The position numbers and the translations under genes are program-made. A model generated the notes under the pieces. The model did no database searches, was not told the origin of the DNA, and was given only the letters and a program-made list of their open reading frames with translations. From contig DKYL01000004.1 in the NCBI GenBank assembly GCA_002493325.1, positions 12,037 through 76,036 on the forward strand: a stretch of 64,000 nucleotides of DNA, given 5' to 3'. Source of the stretch: Ruminococcaceae bacterium UBA7101 (GTDB lineage: Bacteria > Bacillota > Clostridia > Oscillospirales > Acutalibacteraceae). Positions 1 through 8,009 of the stretch are shown piece after piece (the stretch's first letter is position 1; the number at the start of each line of letters is the position of its first letter).

Positions 1-1242
1 AGGAGTTGTATCAGGTGCTTCGGTAACATCAAGTGAAAGATTTGTAACATCATCGTGGATAGAAAGAGTGAACTCCTTCTTAGGCTCAGCTGCATTCATA
101 TTGTTGTAAACTGCAATAATATGAGCAGGGAGAGTATCCTTTGAACCAAGACCGTATCTGCCGCCGTAAACAGGAACATTCTCAAACTCTGAATTCTTAA
201 GAGCTGCAACAACGTCAAGGAATAAAGGCTCACCGAGTGAACCCGGCTCCTTAGTTCTGTCGATAACTGAAATTGACTTAACGCTCTTTGGCATAACATC
301 AAGAAGATGCTTAACTGAGAATGGTCTGTAAAGGTGAACCTTAATCATACCAACCTTCTCACCGCGTGCGTTGAGGAAGTCAACAGTTTCCTGAATGGTG
401 TCACAAACTGAACCCATAGCAACAATAACTCTCTCAGCATCCTCAGCACCATAGTAGTTGAAGAGCTTATAGTCTGTGCCGAGCTTCTCGTTAACAACAT
501 TCATATACATTTCTGTTGTAGCAACAGCGTCATTGTAGTACTTGTTGCAAGCCTCTCTGTGCTGGAAGAAGATATCACTGTTTTCAGCAGAACCGCGAAG
601 AACAGGTCTTTCAGGATTTAAAGCTCTTGCTCTGAATTCCTGAACATCCTCCATATCAACCATTGACTTGAGATCTTCGTAATCCCAGATGTCAATCTTC
701 TGAATTTCGTGTGAGGTACGGAAACCGTCAAAGAAATGAAGGAAAGGAACACGGCTCTTTAATGTTGCAAGGTGAGCAACTGCACCAAGGTCCATAACCT
801 CCTGAACATTAGCAGAGCAAAGCATTGCATAACCTGTCTGACGGCAAGCCATAACGTCTGAATGGTCACCGAAAATGTTAAGTGCGTGAGTTGATACGCA
901 GCGTGCTGATACGTGAATAACTGAAGGGATTAACTCACCGGCAATCTTATACATATTCGGGATCATAAGAAGAAGACCCTGTGATGCAGTATAAGTTGTG
1001 GTTAAAGCACCTGCTGAAAGTGAGCCGTGAACGGCACCTGCAGCACCTGCTTCAGATTCCATTTCAGCAACCTTAACAGTCTGACCGAAAATGTTTTTTA
1101 CCCCTCTGGCAGCCATGGCGTCGGTTTCCTCAGCCATATTTGATGAAGGAGTAATTGGATAAATTGCGGCAACTTCTGTGAACGCGTAACTCACGTGCGC
1201 AGCGGCAGTGTTACCGTCCATAGTTTTTTTCTTTCTTGCCAT
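1..1242 (-). CDS. nifJ: Pyruvate:ferredoxin (flavodoxin) oxidoreductase, N-terminal part
   Basis: Partial gene: the start is at 1242 and the 3' end lies beyond the left edge, so only about 414 N-terminal codons are present. The enzyme oxidises pyruvate with CoA to acetyl-CoA and CO2, passing electrons to ferredoxin, a central step in anaerobic fermentation. The visible protein begins MARKKKTMDGNTAAAHVSYA and contains the typical PFOR N-terminal segment with AAIYPITPSSNMAE, then GAAGAVHGSLSAGALTTTYT and ASQGLLLMIPNMYKIAGEL, followed by domain II (GLGSKDTLPAHI). The TPP- and FeS-binding parts are outside the window. An AGGAGG site precedes the ATG. It is transcribed alone from a clear promoter at 1312-1340. 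Identification is strong. Confidence 0.95.
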   Translation of the reverse strand, partial: MARKKKTMDGNTAAAHVSYAFTEVAAIYPITPSSNMAEETDAMAARGVKNIFGQTVKVAEMESEAGAAGAVHGSLSAGALTTTYTASQGLLLMIPNMYKIAGELIPSVIHVSARCVSTHALNIFGDHSDVMACRQTGYAMLCSANVQEVMDLGAVAHLATLKSRVPFLHFFDGFRTSHEIQKIDIWDYEDLKSMVDMEDVQEFRARALNPERPVLRGSAENSDIFFQHREACNKYYNDAVATTEMYMNVVNEKLGTDYKLFNYYGAEDAERVIVAMGSVCDTIQETVDFLNARGEKVGMIKVHLYRPFSVKHLLDVMPKSVKSISVIDRTKEPGSLGEPLFLDVVAALKNSEFENVPVYGGRYGLGSKDTLPAHIIAVYNNMNAAEPKKEFTLSIHDDVTNLSLDVTEAPDTTP

Positions 1243-1311
1243 ATGAACATCCTCCTAAAGTAAAAATGTGTTAATTAAGAGAAAGCGGACAAAGTCCACT
1301 TAACCTTAAAC

Positions 1312-1340
1312 ATTATACCACTATATATTTTCAAATTCAA
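1312..1340 (-). promoter_or_regulatory. Sigma-A promoter of the PFOR gene
   Basis: On the minus strand TTGAAT (1340-1335) and TATAAT (1317-1312) are separated by 17 bases, and the -10 is preceded by TGG, an extended -10. The leader holds a short inverted repeat at 1283-1301 (GGAC-TTT-GTCC core) about ten bases into the transcript, which could form a 5' stem-loop stabilising the message. This is a near-consensus promoter for a highly expressed gene. Confidence 0.75.
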
Positions 1341-1342
1341 TG

Positions 1343-1389
1343 ATAAAATAAAAAAAGTTGATATAGTTTAAAAATTAAACCATATCAAC
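1343..1389 (-). terminator. Intrinsic terminator of the small peptide gene
   Basis: On the minus strand a stem of about 14 pairs (GTTGATATGGTTTA with TAAACTATATCAAC, one G-U) closes a short AT loop and is followed by a run of T residues. The left arm contains the last codons and stop of the 46-codon ORF at 1375-1515, a compact arrangement that supports this stretch being a transcribed unit. Confidence 0.6.
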
Positions 1390-1515
1390 ATCAGTTACAC
1401 CGGATTCATTATAATTTTTTGCACTCTGACTCTCGGCAAGAAGATTATTGAGATTCGGGAAAATCATTGTCATAAACAAAATAAATGCTATGAGCAGACT
1501 TATAAATCTTTTCAA
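1375..1515 (-). CDS. Small signal-peptide-like protein, 46 residues
   Basis: Unannotated-size ORF starting with TTG at 1515 and ending with TAA at 1375. An AAAGGGTGA ribosome site lies at usual spacing. The product starts LKRFISLLIAFILFMTMIFP: two basic residues followed by a roughly 15-residue hydrophobic core, then a polar tail (LLAESQSAKNYNESGVTDV). This looks like a secretion signal with a possible cleavage after NLLA, leaving a short peptide of about 19 residues. The intrinsic terminator at its end favours a real gene. It could be a secreted signalling peptide, a small membrane protein or a remnant. No family was recognised, and the TTG start lowers confidence. Confidence 0.4.
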   Translation of the reverse strand: MKRFISLLIAFILFMTMIFPNLNNLLAESQSAKNYNESGVTDVDMV

Positions 1516-1648
1516 AAAATCACCCTTTACTATAACTTTCTATACAGTAGTCCCCAAAACAGCAAAAAAGTTGACATAAATATAATCATAACTACACATC
1601 AAATGCAGTTGTTAGCTGAAAGCAGACATAAACGGGTGATTTTTTTGA
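1512..1648. repeat. Inverted pair of a ribosome-site-like motif
   Basis: The sequence GGGTGATTTTTT(T)GA occurs on the plus strand at 1634-1648 and on the minus strand at 1525-1512, where it is the ribosome site and start codon of the small peptide gene. The plus copy runs into a reading frame of only five codons. The rest of 1516-1658 is AT-rich with no gene seen. This may be a relic of a duplicated leader or chance in AT-rich DNA. Confidence 0.35.
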
Positions 1649-1658
1649 TTGTTCTAAA

Positions 1659-3125
1659 TTAATCAGCCTTAAAATTATATATGGGCTTAATTTGCAAAAG
1701 AACATCTGCTGTCGGTGTAATTTGTGTCACAATCTCATCTTTATTCTTATAAGCCATAGGCGATTCGTCTATGGTAGATTCTTTAACACAGGTTGAGAAA
1801 ACACCCGCCATTTCCTTTTGATACTCATCAATAGAGAGCAAATCTCTGGCAGTTCCTCTGCTCATAAGCCTTCCGGCACCGTGCGGAGCAGAGCAGTTCC
1901 AGTCCGCATTGCCTTTACCAACACAAATCAGGCTACCGTCACGCATATTGATAGGAATTAAAAGCATTTCGCCCCTTTGTGCGGAAACAGCACCTTTGCG
2001 AACAACATTATTTTTCAAGTCAATATAATTGTGGACGGTTTCAAACGAATCAAACAATTCAATACCTTTGCCAAAATAATTTGTAAGAATCAGATTTGCA
2101 ATTATTTGACGATTCAAAATATACCGTTCATCATCACCGACCAACAAGGTCATTTCAATATGGTCAAGATTATAATCTCTGCCTATAGAAACCCCCCATA
2201 AATTTTTTTTGAATTTTTCTGCTAAATCATAATATTTTTCATATTCTTCTTCAGTTTGTTTTATTGAAATTTTATTAATACTGTCCAATCTATAAAATAT
2301 AGCTCTTTTAAATCTGTAATGATAAGCCATAAGATATTGTCGCCCACCTTGAGTACTTACATATATCTTAATAGGAAACACCTTATATTTGCCTATGTTA
2401 TCTCTTTTAAGGGGATTTACCTCAATTTCAATCGCTCTGTGTTCTCTGATTGCCTCAAAAAGTATAAACAGTATTTCGCTTTCCAATGCGTACAGAATAT
2501 AATGGTGTTTAAAGCTAAAGTAATCAGGAATGCTTTCATACTTATCAAGTACATATGAACCGACAACACCTATAGGATTTTCCTCAGAAAAAAAAGCAAC
2601 TGCATCTTTCCATGATTCTAAATCAACTTCATCCTCATTTTTGCTAAAGATTAATTCTTTTCCATTTTTTTCACTTTTTATAATACCTAACTTTTCATAT
2701 TCCTTTAACTTTTTACGAATTGTTGACTCGTCAATCTGATAATCATCAAACAATGACAGATAGTCTAATGATATTATATCGGCAATTTCCCTTATTGACT
2801 TGAAAGTGCTATCGGAAAGAATATCCAAAATATAAAAATGCAGCATTATATCATTATCTGTAAAGCTTTTAGCCTTAAATGCATTATATAAAGGATTATG
2901 GGAAATGTTTCTGCTGTCAACTGCTATAAATATATTTTTACCATTTGCATTCTGCCGAAATGACATATAATCACCAAGCCAGCTCTCTATTCGCCTGCGT
3001 TCATTATCATAGCTTCTTGCACTTTTTGATGTATATTCATTACGGCTTTTAAATCCATAAATATAAAACTGACTCATATATTCACGAATTTTAGAAAAAT
3101 TTTTAATCAGTTCACTAAAAGCCAT
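1659..3125 (-). CDS. Chimeric protein: WYL-domain regulator fused to C-terminal RtcB fragment
   Basis: 488 residues from the ATG at 3125, chosen because GGGAGGTGAG lies directly upstream; an earlier in-frame start would put that site inside the coding region. Residues ~1-310 look like a WYL transcriptional regulator: an N-terminal winged-helix-like part and a WYL segment with GGRQYLMAYHYRFKRAIFYR. From ~335 to the end the protein instead matches the C-terminal third of RtcB RNA ligase: VHNYIDLKNNVVRKGAVSA, GSLICVGKGNADWNCSAPHG, AGRLMSR, DESPMAYK and KPIYNFKA. His415 in SAPHGAGR corresponds to the RtcB guanylation histidine. The N-terminal two thirds of RtcB with most metal ligands are missing, so ligase activity is unlikely. 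The join falls at ERYILNRQII, an LNR motif common to both families. Either a real fusion or the scar of a deletion between neighbouring genes. Confidence 0.8.
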   Translation of the reverse strand: MAFSELIKNFSKIREYMSQFYIYGFKSRNEYTSKSARSYDNERRRIESWLGDYMSFRQNANGKNIFIAVDSRNISHNPLYNAFKAKSFTDNDIMLHFYILDILSDSTFKSIREIADIISLDYLSLFDDYQIDESTIRKKLKEYEKLGIIKSEKNGKELIFSKNEDEVDLESWKDAVAFFSEENPIGVVGSYVLDKYESIPDYFSFKHHYILYALESEILFILFEAIREHRAIEIEVNPLKRDNIGKYKVFPIKIYVSTQGGRQYLMAYHYRFKRAIFYRLDSINKISIKQTEEEYEKYYDLAEKFKKNLWGVSIGRDYNLDHIEMTLLVGDDERYILNRQIIANLILTNYFGKGIELFDSFETVHNYIDLKNNVVRKGAVSAQRGEMLLIPINMRDGSLICVGKGNADWNCSAPHGAGRLMSRGTARDLLSIDEYQKEMAGVFSTCVKESTIDESPMAYKNKDEIVTQITPTADVLLQIKPIYNFKAD

Positions 3126-3151
3126 ATTCTCACCTCCCGAATACATAATCT

Positions 3152-3180
3152 ATAATAAATGATATCAAACAAAAACACAA
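3152..3180 (-). promoter_or_regulatory. Probable promoter of the WYL/RtcB chimera
   Basis: TTGTGT (3180-3175) and TATTAT (3157-3152) on the minus strand with 17 bases between. The leader is short and leads directly to the GGGAGG ribosome site, consistent with the start at 3125. Confidence 0.45.
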
Positions 3181-3337
3181 ATAAATAATTTAACTTTTTA
3201 TGTAAATAAAAGTAAAGTCACCAAATATGAATATAACGAAGCCTGCACTAAAAATATGACAGGCGTGAAATCCACACAATAAATGAGCATAATCCACTGC
3301 TCAAATATCAATTGTATATATCATTATAATCACATAT

Positions 3338-3373
3338 AAAAAGCGTTGAGATTTAAAAATCCCAACACTTTTT
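3338..3373 (-). terminator. Intrinsic terminator after the NERD-domain gene
   Basis: Arms of 17 bases at 3338-3354 and 3357-3373 pair with only two G-U pairs. A-tract and T-tract flanks make it work on both strands. It sits directly after the TGA of the gene at 3376-3981. Confidence 0.75.
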
Positions 3374-3375
3374 AA

Positions 3376-3981
3376 TCATAATGCCGATAATAAGTTTGTT
3401 GCTCTATGTATCAGCTTTTCGTCGTATATTTTAGCCTGTCGTTCGTGAATGATTTGGTCTAATTCTTCAACATCACTTATTACACATTCATCCTCAACAG
3501 GACTGTTCTGATTAATAAAATAAGCATAACCTTTTATCCAGATTCTGATATTGTTATTCTTTAAGTACTTAGACAAAATATAAATCTGCCTTTTGGTTTG
3601 CTTGATTGGATTTCTTACTTTCTTTGTAAAAACATGACCGCCCGGAGAAACTTTTTCTTTTATCCAATCATAATCATCCGCATCACCATAGAGCCTTCCG
3701 TTATAATTCTTAATTTCAATAATAAAAATGCCGTTTTTGTTTATAATCAAATTATCAATTTCCGTTTCCTTTCCGTCTACACTCAAACTGATATTGTTTA
3801 GAAGAATATCATCACTGCGAAGAATGCTTCTTATTAGATTACAGAAGATTTCTTCGCCTTTACTGCCGGCATATTTAATTTCTTCTTGCTCGTGTTCATT
3901 ATTTGATTTAACACTAAAAATAAAAAAAATTAAAAGAATTAAAACAATTAAAATAACAAATAATACAATTCCTGTAATCAT
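3376..3981 (-). CDS. Membrane-anchored NERD-domain protein
   Basis: 201 residues. A single N-terminal membrane segment (about residues 3-23, very rich in Ile, Leu, Val and Phe) is followed by a NERD (nuclease-related) domain: GSKGEEIFCNLIRSIL, LLNNISL, GKETEIDNLIINKNGIFIIE, IKNYNGRLYGD, a Trp, then NPIKQTKRQI. The Glu/Asp...Glu-x-Lys pattern (EID-II-EIK) resembles the core of restriction-like nuclease folds. NERD proteins are widespread in bacteria and mostly uncharacterised; a role in DNA processing is a family-level guess. A GAGGATC site precedes the ATG at 3981. It stands alone, next to the WYL/RtcB chimera. Confidence 0.8.
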   Translation of the reverse strand: MITGIVLFVILIVLILLIFFIFSVKSNNEHEQEEIKYAGSKGEEIFCNLIRSILRSDDILLNNISLSVDGKETEIDNLIINKNGIFIIEIKNYNGRLYGDADDYDWIKEKVSPGGHVFTKKVRNPIKQTKRQIYILSKYLKNNNIRIWIKGYAYFINQNSPVEDECVISDVEELDQIIHERQAKIYDEKLIHRATNLLSAL

Positions 3982-4090
3982 ATAATGATCCTCAAATAAT
4001 TTTCAATGAAAAAACTTGAAAGTGTATCCGAATTTTTTCAATAAATTTTATAGTATATTACAATGTTTTTTCTCTTTTCACTTTAAAACC

Positions 4091-4330
4091 TTAACTATGA
4101 AGACAAAACAATTTCAACGGAATAGCGTTTTTGGATATTCTGATACCATTCTCATCATAAGTATAGCTGTAATTATTAACGTCGTCATCTATGCGTTTAA
4201 GACTTCTGCCGAGATTATGCAATGGAAAAACTATAACCTGCAATACCTGAACCATTGTCTGTTGGTGTTGCGGTTAAAGTGTTATACTGGTTTGTTCATT
4301 TGTATAATTCCAATCTCTCCAACCTTTACA
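4091..4330 (-). pseudogene. Remnant of an Ig-like/RHS (YD-repeat) surface protein
   Basis: No intact gene fills 3982-4446. On the minus strand three frames read one after another as a recognisable surface protein: WRDWNYTNEQTSITL, then TLTATPTDNGSGIAGYSFSI (bacterial Ig-like repeat), then LGRSLKRIDDD followed by NNYSYTYDENGIRISK (YD/RHS repeat), ending at a stop at 4091. At least two frameshifts separate these pieces and there is no start or ribosome site. RHS proteins are large toxin-delivery or wall-associated proteins, so this is a short decayed piece of a much larger gene. The 105-codon plus-strand ORF covering the same bases has no recognisable content and was left out. Confidence 0.6.
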
Positions 4331-4411
4331 TAACTTTCGTTAATTATATAAAGCAATATATTTTTTAACTAATCTAGTGCATTGTTCAGCTCACTTGATG
4401 GATAATCTAAA

Positions 4412-4438
4412 ATACGAAGCAGAAATTCTGCTTCGTAT
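4412..4438 (-). terminator. Terminator of the nadE/lipoprotein unit
   Basis: A 13-base arm (ATACGAAGCAGAA) pairs with its complement across a very short loop; on the minus strand it is followed by TTTTAGATTA. It lies 8 bases after the lipoprotein stop. Confidence 0.6.
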
Positions 4439-4446
4439 CAACATCA

Positions 4447-5127
4447 TTAATCCCAGCCGCCTTCAACGACTTCAATACCTGTTACAAGTGTAATTTCGTG
4501 GGTCTGATCTCTGTCACTTGCCTCAACTGTGAACTTATTATTTGTAATGCCTACACCGTCAATTGTGATAATAAATTCAACAGCACCCTTTTTATTACTA
4601 ATGTCATATTCTTTCGTAAAGGCTGTACCTAACTTAACGTCTTCCTTGGTAAGCTCCTCAAACTTTTTATCACCCTCAACTCTGTACTGAATTACCATTT
4701 CGGTGTCAAGAGGTGTGTATGTAGGAACATTGACAACCAGATGAATGTCCCTTTTCTTTGACTTGGTAGGTGCTTCAGTCGGCTTAGTGGTTGAATTGCC
4801 TGTCGGCTTTGTTGTTCCGCTGCCGCCTGAGCCGTTATTCTTCTTTTCAGTAGTATCCTCTTTACCGTCTGCATTTGATTTTGTTGTTTCGTTTTTATTA
4901 TCCTTGGAATCTGACTGCTGCTTTTCGTCAGCCGTACTGCTTTCAGAATTACCCTGAGCCTCAGTGCTGACCTCTGTTACAACATTACCGTCCTTATCGG
5001 TAACGGTTTCACCGTTTTCATCGGTAACAGGAATTGTAACAACAGTGTCCTGATACTCCTTTGACTTACAGCCTGCAAAGGCTAAAACGATTGTTAAAAC
5101 CATTAGTACCGCAATTATTTTTTTCAT
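4447..5127 (-). CDS. Putative lipoprotein with Thr/Lys-rich linker
   Basis: 226 residues from the ATG at 5127; an upstream in-frame ATG at 5169 is rejected because GGGGGTAAAAGT lies just before 5127. It begins MKKIIAVLMVLTIVLAFAGC, a lipoprotein signal with lipobox AFAGC and lipidated Cys20. Then come two copies of a short acidic motif (VTDENGETVTDKDGNVVTE), a long low-complexity linker of Ser, Thr, Lys, Asn and Gly (about residues 40-110), and a C-terminal domain of about 95 residues that looks all-beta, ending GWD. It is probably anchored on the outer face of the membrane with the linker spanning the wall. No family recognised. It starts 13 bases after nadE and is likely co-transcribed. Confidence 0.7.
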   Translation of the reverse strand: MKKIIAVLMVLTIVLAFAGCKSKEYQDTVVTIPVTDENGETVTDKDGNVVTEVSTEAQGNSESSTADEKQQSDSKDNKNETTKSNADGKEDTTEKKNNGSGGSGTTKPTGNSTTKPTEAPTKSKKRDIHLVVNVPTYTPLDTEMVIQYRVEGDKKFEELTKEDVKLGTAFTKEYDISNKKGAVEFIITIDGVGITNNKFTVEASDRDQTHEITLVTGIEVVEGGWD

Positions 5128-5140
5128 TACTTTTACCCCC

Positions 5141-7036
5141 TTAAATAAATGCACTGAAGGATGCATCACTCGGCATTCTCCAATCCCCTCTCGGACTCAG
5201 TGAAACAGATCCGACCTTGGGTGAATCGGGAATGCAGGAACGTTTGAACTGGCTGATAAAAAAGCGTTTGAAAAACACGGTCAGCCACTTGTTAATTGTT
5301 TCGCTGTCATAAACACCATCAAAAGCCCTGACAGCCAAAGCTTTTATTTTATCCTTTGTAAAGCCGAAGCGAACAAAGTTATAAAGGAAGAAATCGTGAA
5401 GCTCATACGGACCGATATTATCCTCCGTTTTCTGAGCAATTTTGCCGTTTTCATCAGGCGGCAGAAGCTCAGGTGAAACAGGTGTGTCAAGCACGTCAAA
5501 CAGAATATCGGCTGTTATGCTTTCACTGACATTTGCCACATACTCAACCAGATATCTTACAAGCGTTTTTGGTACTGACGCATTGACACCGTACATACTC
5601 ATATGGTCGCCGTTGTAGGTGCACCAGCCCATTGCAAGCTCACTTAAATCACCTGTTCCCACAAGCAGCTTTGCATACTTATTTGCCATATCAAACAGAA
5701 TCTGAGTACGCTCACGAGCCTGTGTATTTTCGTAGGTAATATCCTTAACAGCCTCATCGTGCTCAATATCCTTCATATGCTGCATACAGGCATCCTTAAT
5801 GCTGATTTCTTTAATGGTTACACCCAGTGCTTTCATCAAATCAACGGCATTCTGATACGTTCTGTCGGTCGTTCCAAAGCCAGGCATTGTGATACCGAGA
5901 ATATCGCTGTTCGGTCTGCCAAGCATTTTCATGGCTTCAACTGCAACAAGCAGTGCAAGGGTTGAATCAAGACCGCCCGATATACCCACAACAACACCGC
6001 TTGAGCCAACGTGCTCAACTCTTTTGGCAAGACCTGATGCCTGAATAGCAAATATTTCTTTACATCTTTCCCGACGCTTTTCATCATCGGCAGGAACAAA
6101 AGGATGCGGGTCAACAAAACGGTATTTTAAATCATTAATTTCGTTATCAATTGTGATTTTTGAAAAGCCTATTTCACTGCTTAAATTTTCAAAGGACATA
6201 TTGCTTTGCCTTTGTGCATTCAGTTTTTCAATATCCATATCGGCAATGGTCAGAACAGTGTCACGAACAAAACGCTCACCCTCAGCAAGCACTGCACCGT
6301 TTTCAGCCACAAGTGTTGCACCGCTGAAAACCAAATCGGTTGTGCTTTCATAAACGCCTGCACCTGCATAAGCATAGCCGCAAATGCACCTTGCAGATTG
6401 ATTGGATATTAAATCACGTCTGTATTCAGCCTTTGATACATACTCATCACTGGCTGAAAGATTTGCAATAATATTCGCACCGTGGCATACAAGGGTACTG
6501 CTTGGCGGAGAGGGCACCCACAAATCCTCACAAAGCTCAACACCTAAAACAGCACCATCACCAAGGTCAAAAATCTGTGAGCCGATTAAAGTATTACAGC
6601 CGCACAGATTTATGGGCTGACAGCTTTTGAACTGACTGCCCGATGCAAACCATCTTTTTTCATAAAACTCATTATAATTTGCAATATGCTGTTTGGGTAC
6701 AACACCGCAGATTCTGCCGTCACTTATAACCACAGCACAATTGTAAAGGCTGTTATAAAACGGCACAGGCATACCGACCAGCACAGCAATATTTTTATCG
6801 GCAGTATATTTTATGATTTCGCAAAGAGCCTGCTCTGCAGAATGCTGTAATTGCTTTGTAAAAAACAAATCCGCACAGGTATAGCCAGTTATGGACAGCT
6901 CGGGTGTAACAAGAAGTCTTACATCCTCGCTCACTGCCTTATCAATCGCCTTTTTAATTTCTTCTTTATTATAATTCGGATCTGCAACCCTTAGCTTTAA
7001 TGATGCGGCTGCAACTCTGAAAAATCCATAATTCAT
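5141..7036 (-). CDS. nadE: Glutamine-dependent NAD+ synthetase
   Basis: 631 residues. Converts nicotinate adenine dinucleotide to NAD+ using ATP and ammonia released from glutamine. The N-terminal nitrilase-like domain carries the Glu46-Lys115-Cys169 triad (LLVTPELS, VVPKQH, GVELCEDLW). The C-terminal synthetase domain has the ATP loop SGGLDS at 353-358 and KLLVGTGDLSELAMGWCTYN. Length and both domains match the bacterial two-domain enzyme, so it does not need free ammonia. An AGGTGA site precedes the ATG. It lies 37 bases after the aldose-epimerase-like gene and 13 bases before the lipoprotein, in one probable operon. Confidence 0.95.
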   Translation of the reverse strand: MNYGFFRVAAASLKLRVADPNYNKEEIKKAIDKAVSEDVRLLVTPELSITGYTCADLFFTKQLQHSAEQALCEIIKYTADKNIAVLVGMPVPFYNSLYNCAVVISDGRICGVVPKQHIANYNEFYEKRWFASGSQFKSCQPINLCGCNTLIGSQIFDLGDGAVLGVELCEDLWVPSPPSSTLVCHGANIIANLSASDEYVSKAEYRRDLISNQSARCICGYAYAGAGVYESTTDLVFSGATLVAENGAVLAEGERFVRDTVLTIADMDIEKLNAQRQSNMSFENLSSEIGFSKITIDNEINDLKYRFVDPHPFVPADDEKRRERCKEIFAIQASGLAKRVEHVGSSGVVVGISGGLDSTLALLVAVEAMKMLGRPNSDILGITMPGFGTTDRTYQNAVDLMKALGVTIKEISIKDACMQHMKDIEHDEAVKDITYENTQARERTQILFDMANKYAKLLVGTGDLSELAMGWCTYNGDHMSMYGVNASVPKTLVRYLVEYVANVSESITADILFDVLDTPVSPELLPPDENGKIAQKTEDNIGPYELHDFFLYNFVRFGFTKDKIKALAVRAFDGVYDSETINKWLTVFFKRFFISQFKRSCIPDSPKVGSVSLSPRGDWRMPSDASFSAFI

Positions 7037-7073
7037 TTTATCACCTAAATATAAACAAAATGCCTATAAAATG

Positions 7074-7949
7074 TTAAATCATTGTTATTTTAAATCTGAA
7101 AGAAACCGTTTCATTCGGATTTAAAACCGTCATTCCCCTTTTATTTTCAAAAGTACCATCCTCGTCATTACAGCTTGAAATGCCTGTCCATGGCTCAAGT
7201 GCAACAAATGGTGCATTGCCCACGGCAGACCAGATTAAAAGATTGTTCATATCGTTAAATTCAATCCTGACACCTTTGCCGTTTTTGCCAATCATTGTGG
7301 CTGTCTTTGCCTCACAGCCGTAAAAAATCAACGCATCCCTGTCCTCAAACAAATCGTGCTTCAGTTCAAGCGTATCACTGCCTTTCATCACATCAAACTT
7401 TTCGTCAACATTCACAAGTCCGCTGTGATGATCAGGTCTTAAGCATGGCTTTGTAACAGGCTTGTCAAAAACGACCTTATAATCCTCAAACGCCTCGTCC
7501 TCAGATAACGGACAATTGAAGGCAGGGTGACCGCCGATAACAAACGGCAGCTTATCATCACCAGTGTTGGTAATAATATATTCATTAGTAACAGTATCTC
7601 CATTGATTGTGTATTTTATTTTAAGCTCATAATCAAAAGGAAACTGTGCCTTGGTTTTTTCACTGCTCTGCTGAATGAAGGTTACACTGTTTTCATAAGC
7701 CTCATAAACCTCAAAAGGATTTATTCTTGCAACGCCGTGGCGCTTCATTTCACAGGGCTTGCCAAAGGCATTCGCCTTGCCGTCAGGCAATACGCCGACA
7801 ATAGGAAAGCAGACAGGTGCCTGTCCTGCCCAGTATGCTGCGTCACCCTGCCACAGATACTCTGTATCATTTTTAACAAGTGAATTCAGCTGTGCTCCGT
7901 CAATACCGAGAACAGCATAGCTTTTTTCGCTTGTAATTTTAATCTGCAT
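7074..7949 (-). CDS. Aldose 1-epimerase-family protein (LacX-like)
   Basis: 291 residues from the ATG at 7949, preceded by CGGAGTTG; an upstream ATG at 7985 lacks such a site. It belongs to the galactose mutarotase-like superfamily: LGIDGAQLNSLVKNDTEYLW, MKRHGVARINPFEV with the conserved His, and VIGGHPAFNCPL with the second His, then a C-terminal Glu in VALEPWTG. These match the LacX/YeaD-type branch rather than classical GalM. Likely role: interconversion of alpha and beta anomers of a sugar or sugar phosphate, in the cytoplasm. It heads the probable operon with nadE; a metabolic link is not obvious. Confidence 0.85.
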   Translation of the reverse strand: MQIKITSEKSYAVLGIDGAQLNSLVKNDTEYLWQGDAAYWAGQAPVCFPIVGVLPDGKANAFGKPCEMKRHGVARINPFEVYEAYENSVTFIQQSSEKTKAQFPFDYELKIKYTINGDTVTNEYIITNTGDDKLPFVIGGHPAFNCPLSEDEAFEDYKVVFDKPVTKPCLRPDHHSGLVNVDEKFDVMKGSDTLELKHDLFEDRDALIFYGCEAKTATMIGKNGKGVRIEFNDMNNLLIWSAVGNAPFVALEPWTGISSCNDEDGTFENKRGMTVLNPNETVSFRFKITMI

Positions 7950-7982
7950 AAACAACAACTCCGTAAATTCTCTATTCATAAT

Positions 7983-8009
7983 CATTATAACTTATAGAAA
8001 GTTATAATG
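7983..8009. repeat. Perfect 11-base inverted repeat between divergent genes
   Basis: CATTATAACTT at 7983-7993 and its exact complement at 7999-8009 flank a five-base spacer (ATAGA). It lies between the divergent starts at 7949 and 8074, upstream of the plus-strand promoter. Candidate operator; a hairpin in the leader of the minus-strand gene is also possible. Confidence 0.5.

Noticed and set aside
4016..4333. 105-codon plus-strand ORF
   Set aside because: No ribosome site or recognisable content. The opposite strand holds Ig/RHS fragments over the same bases.
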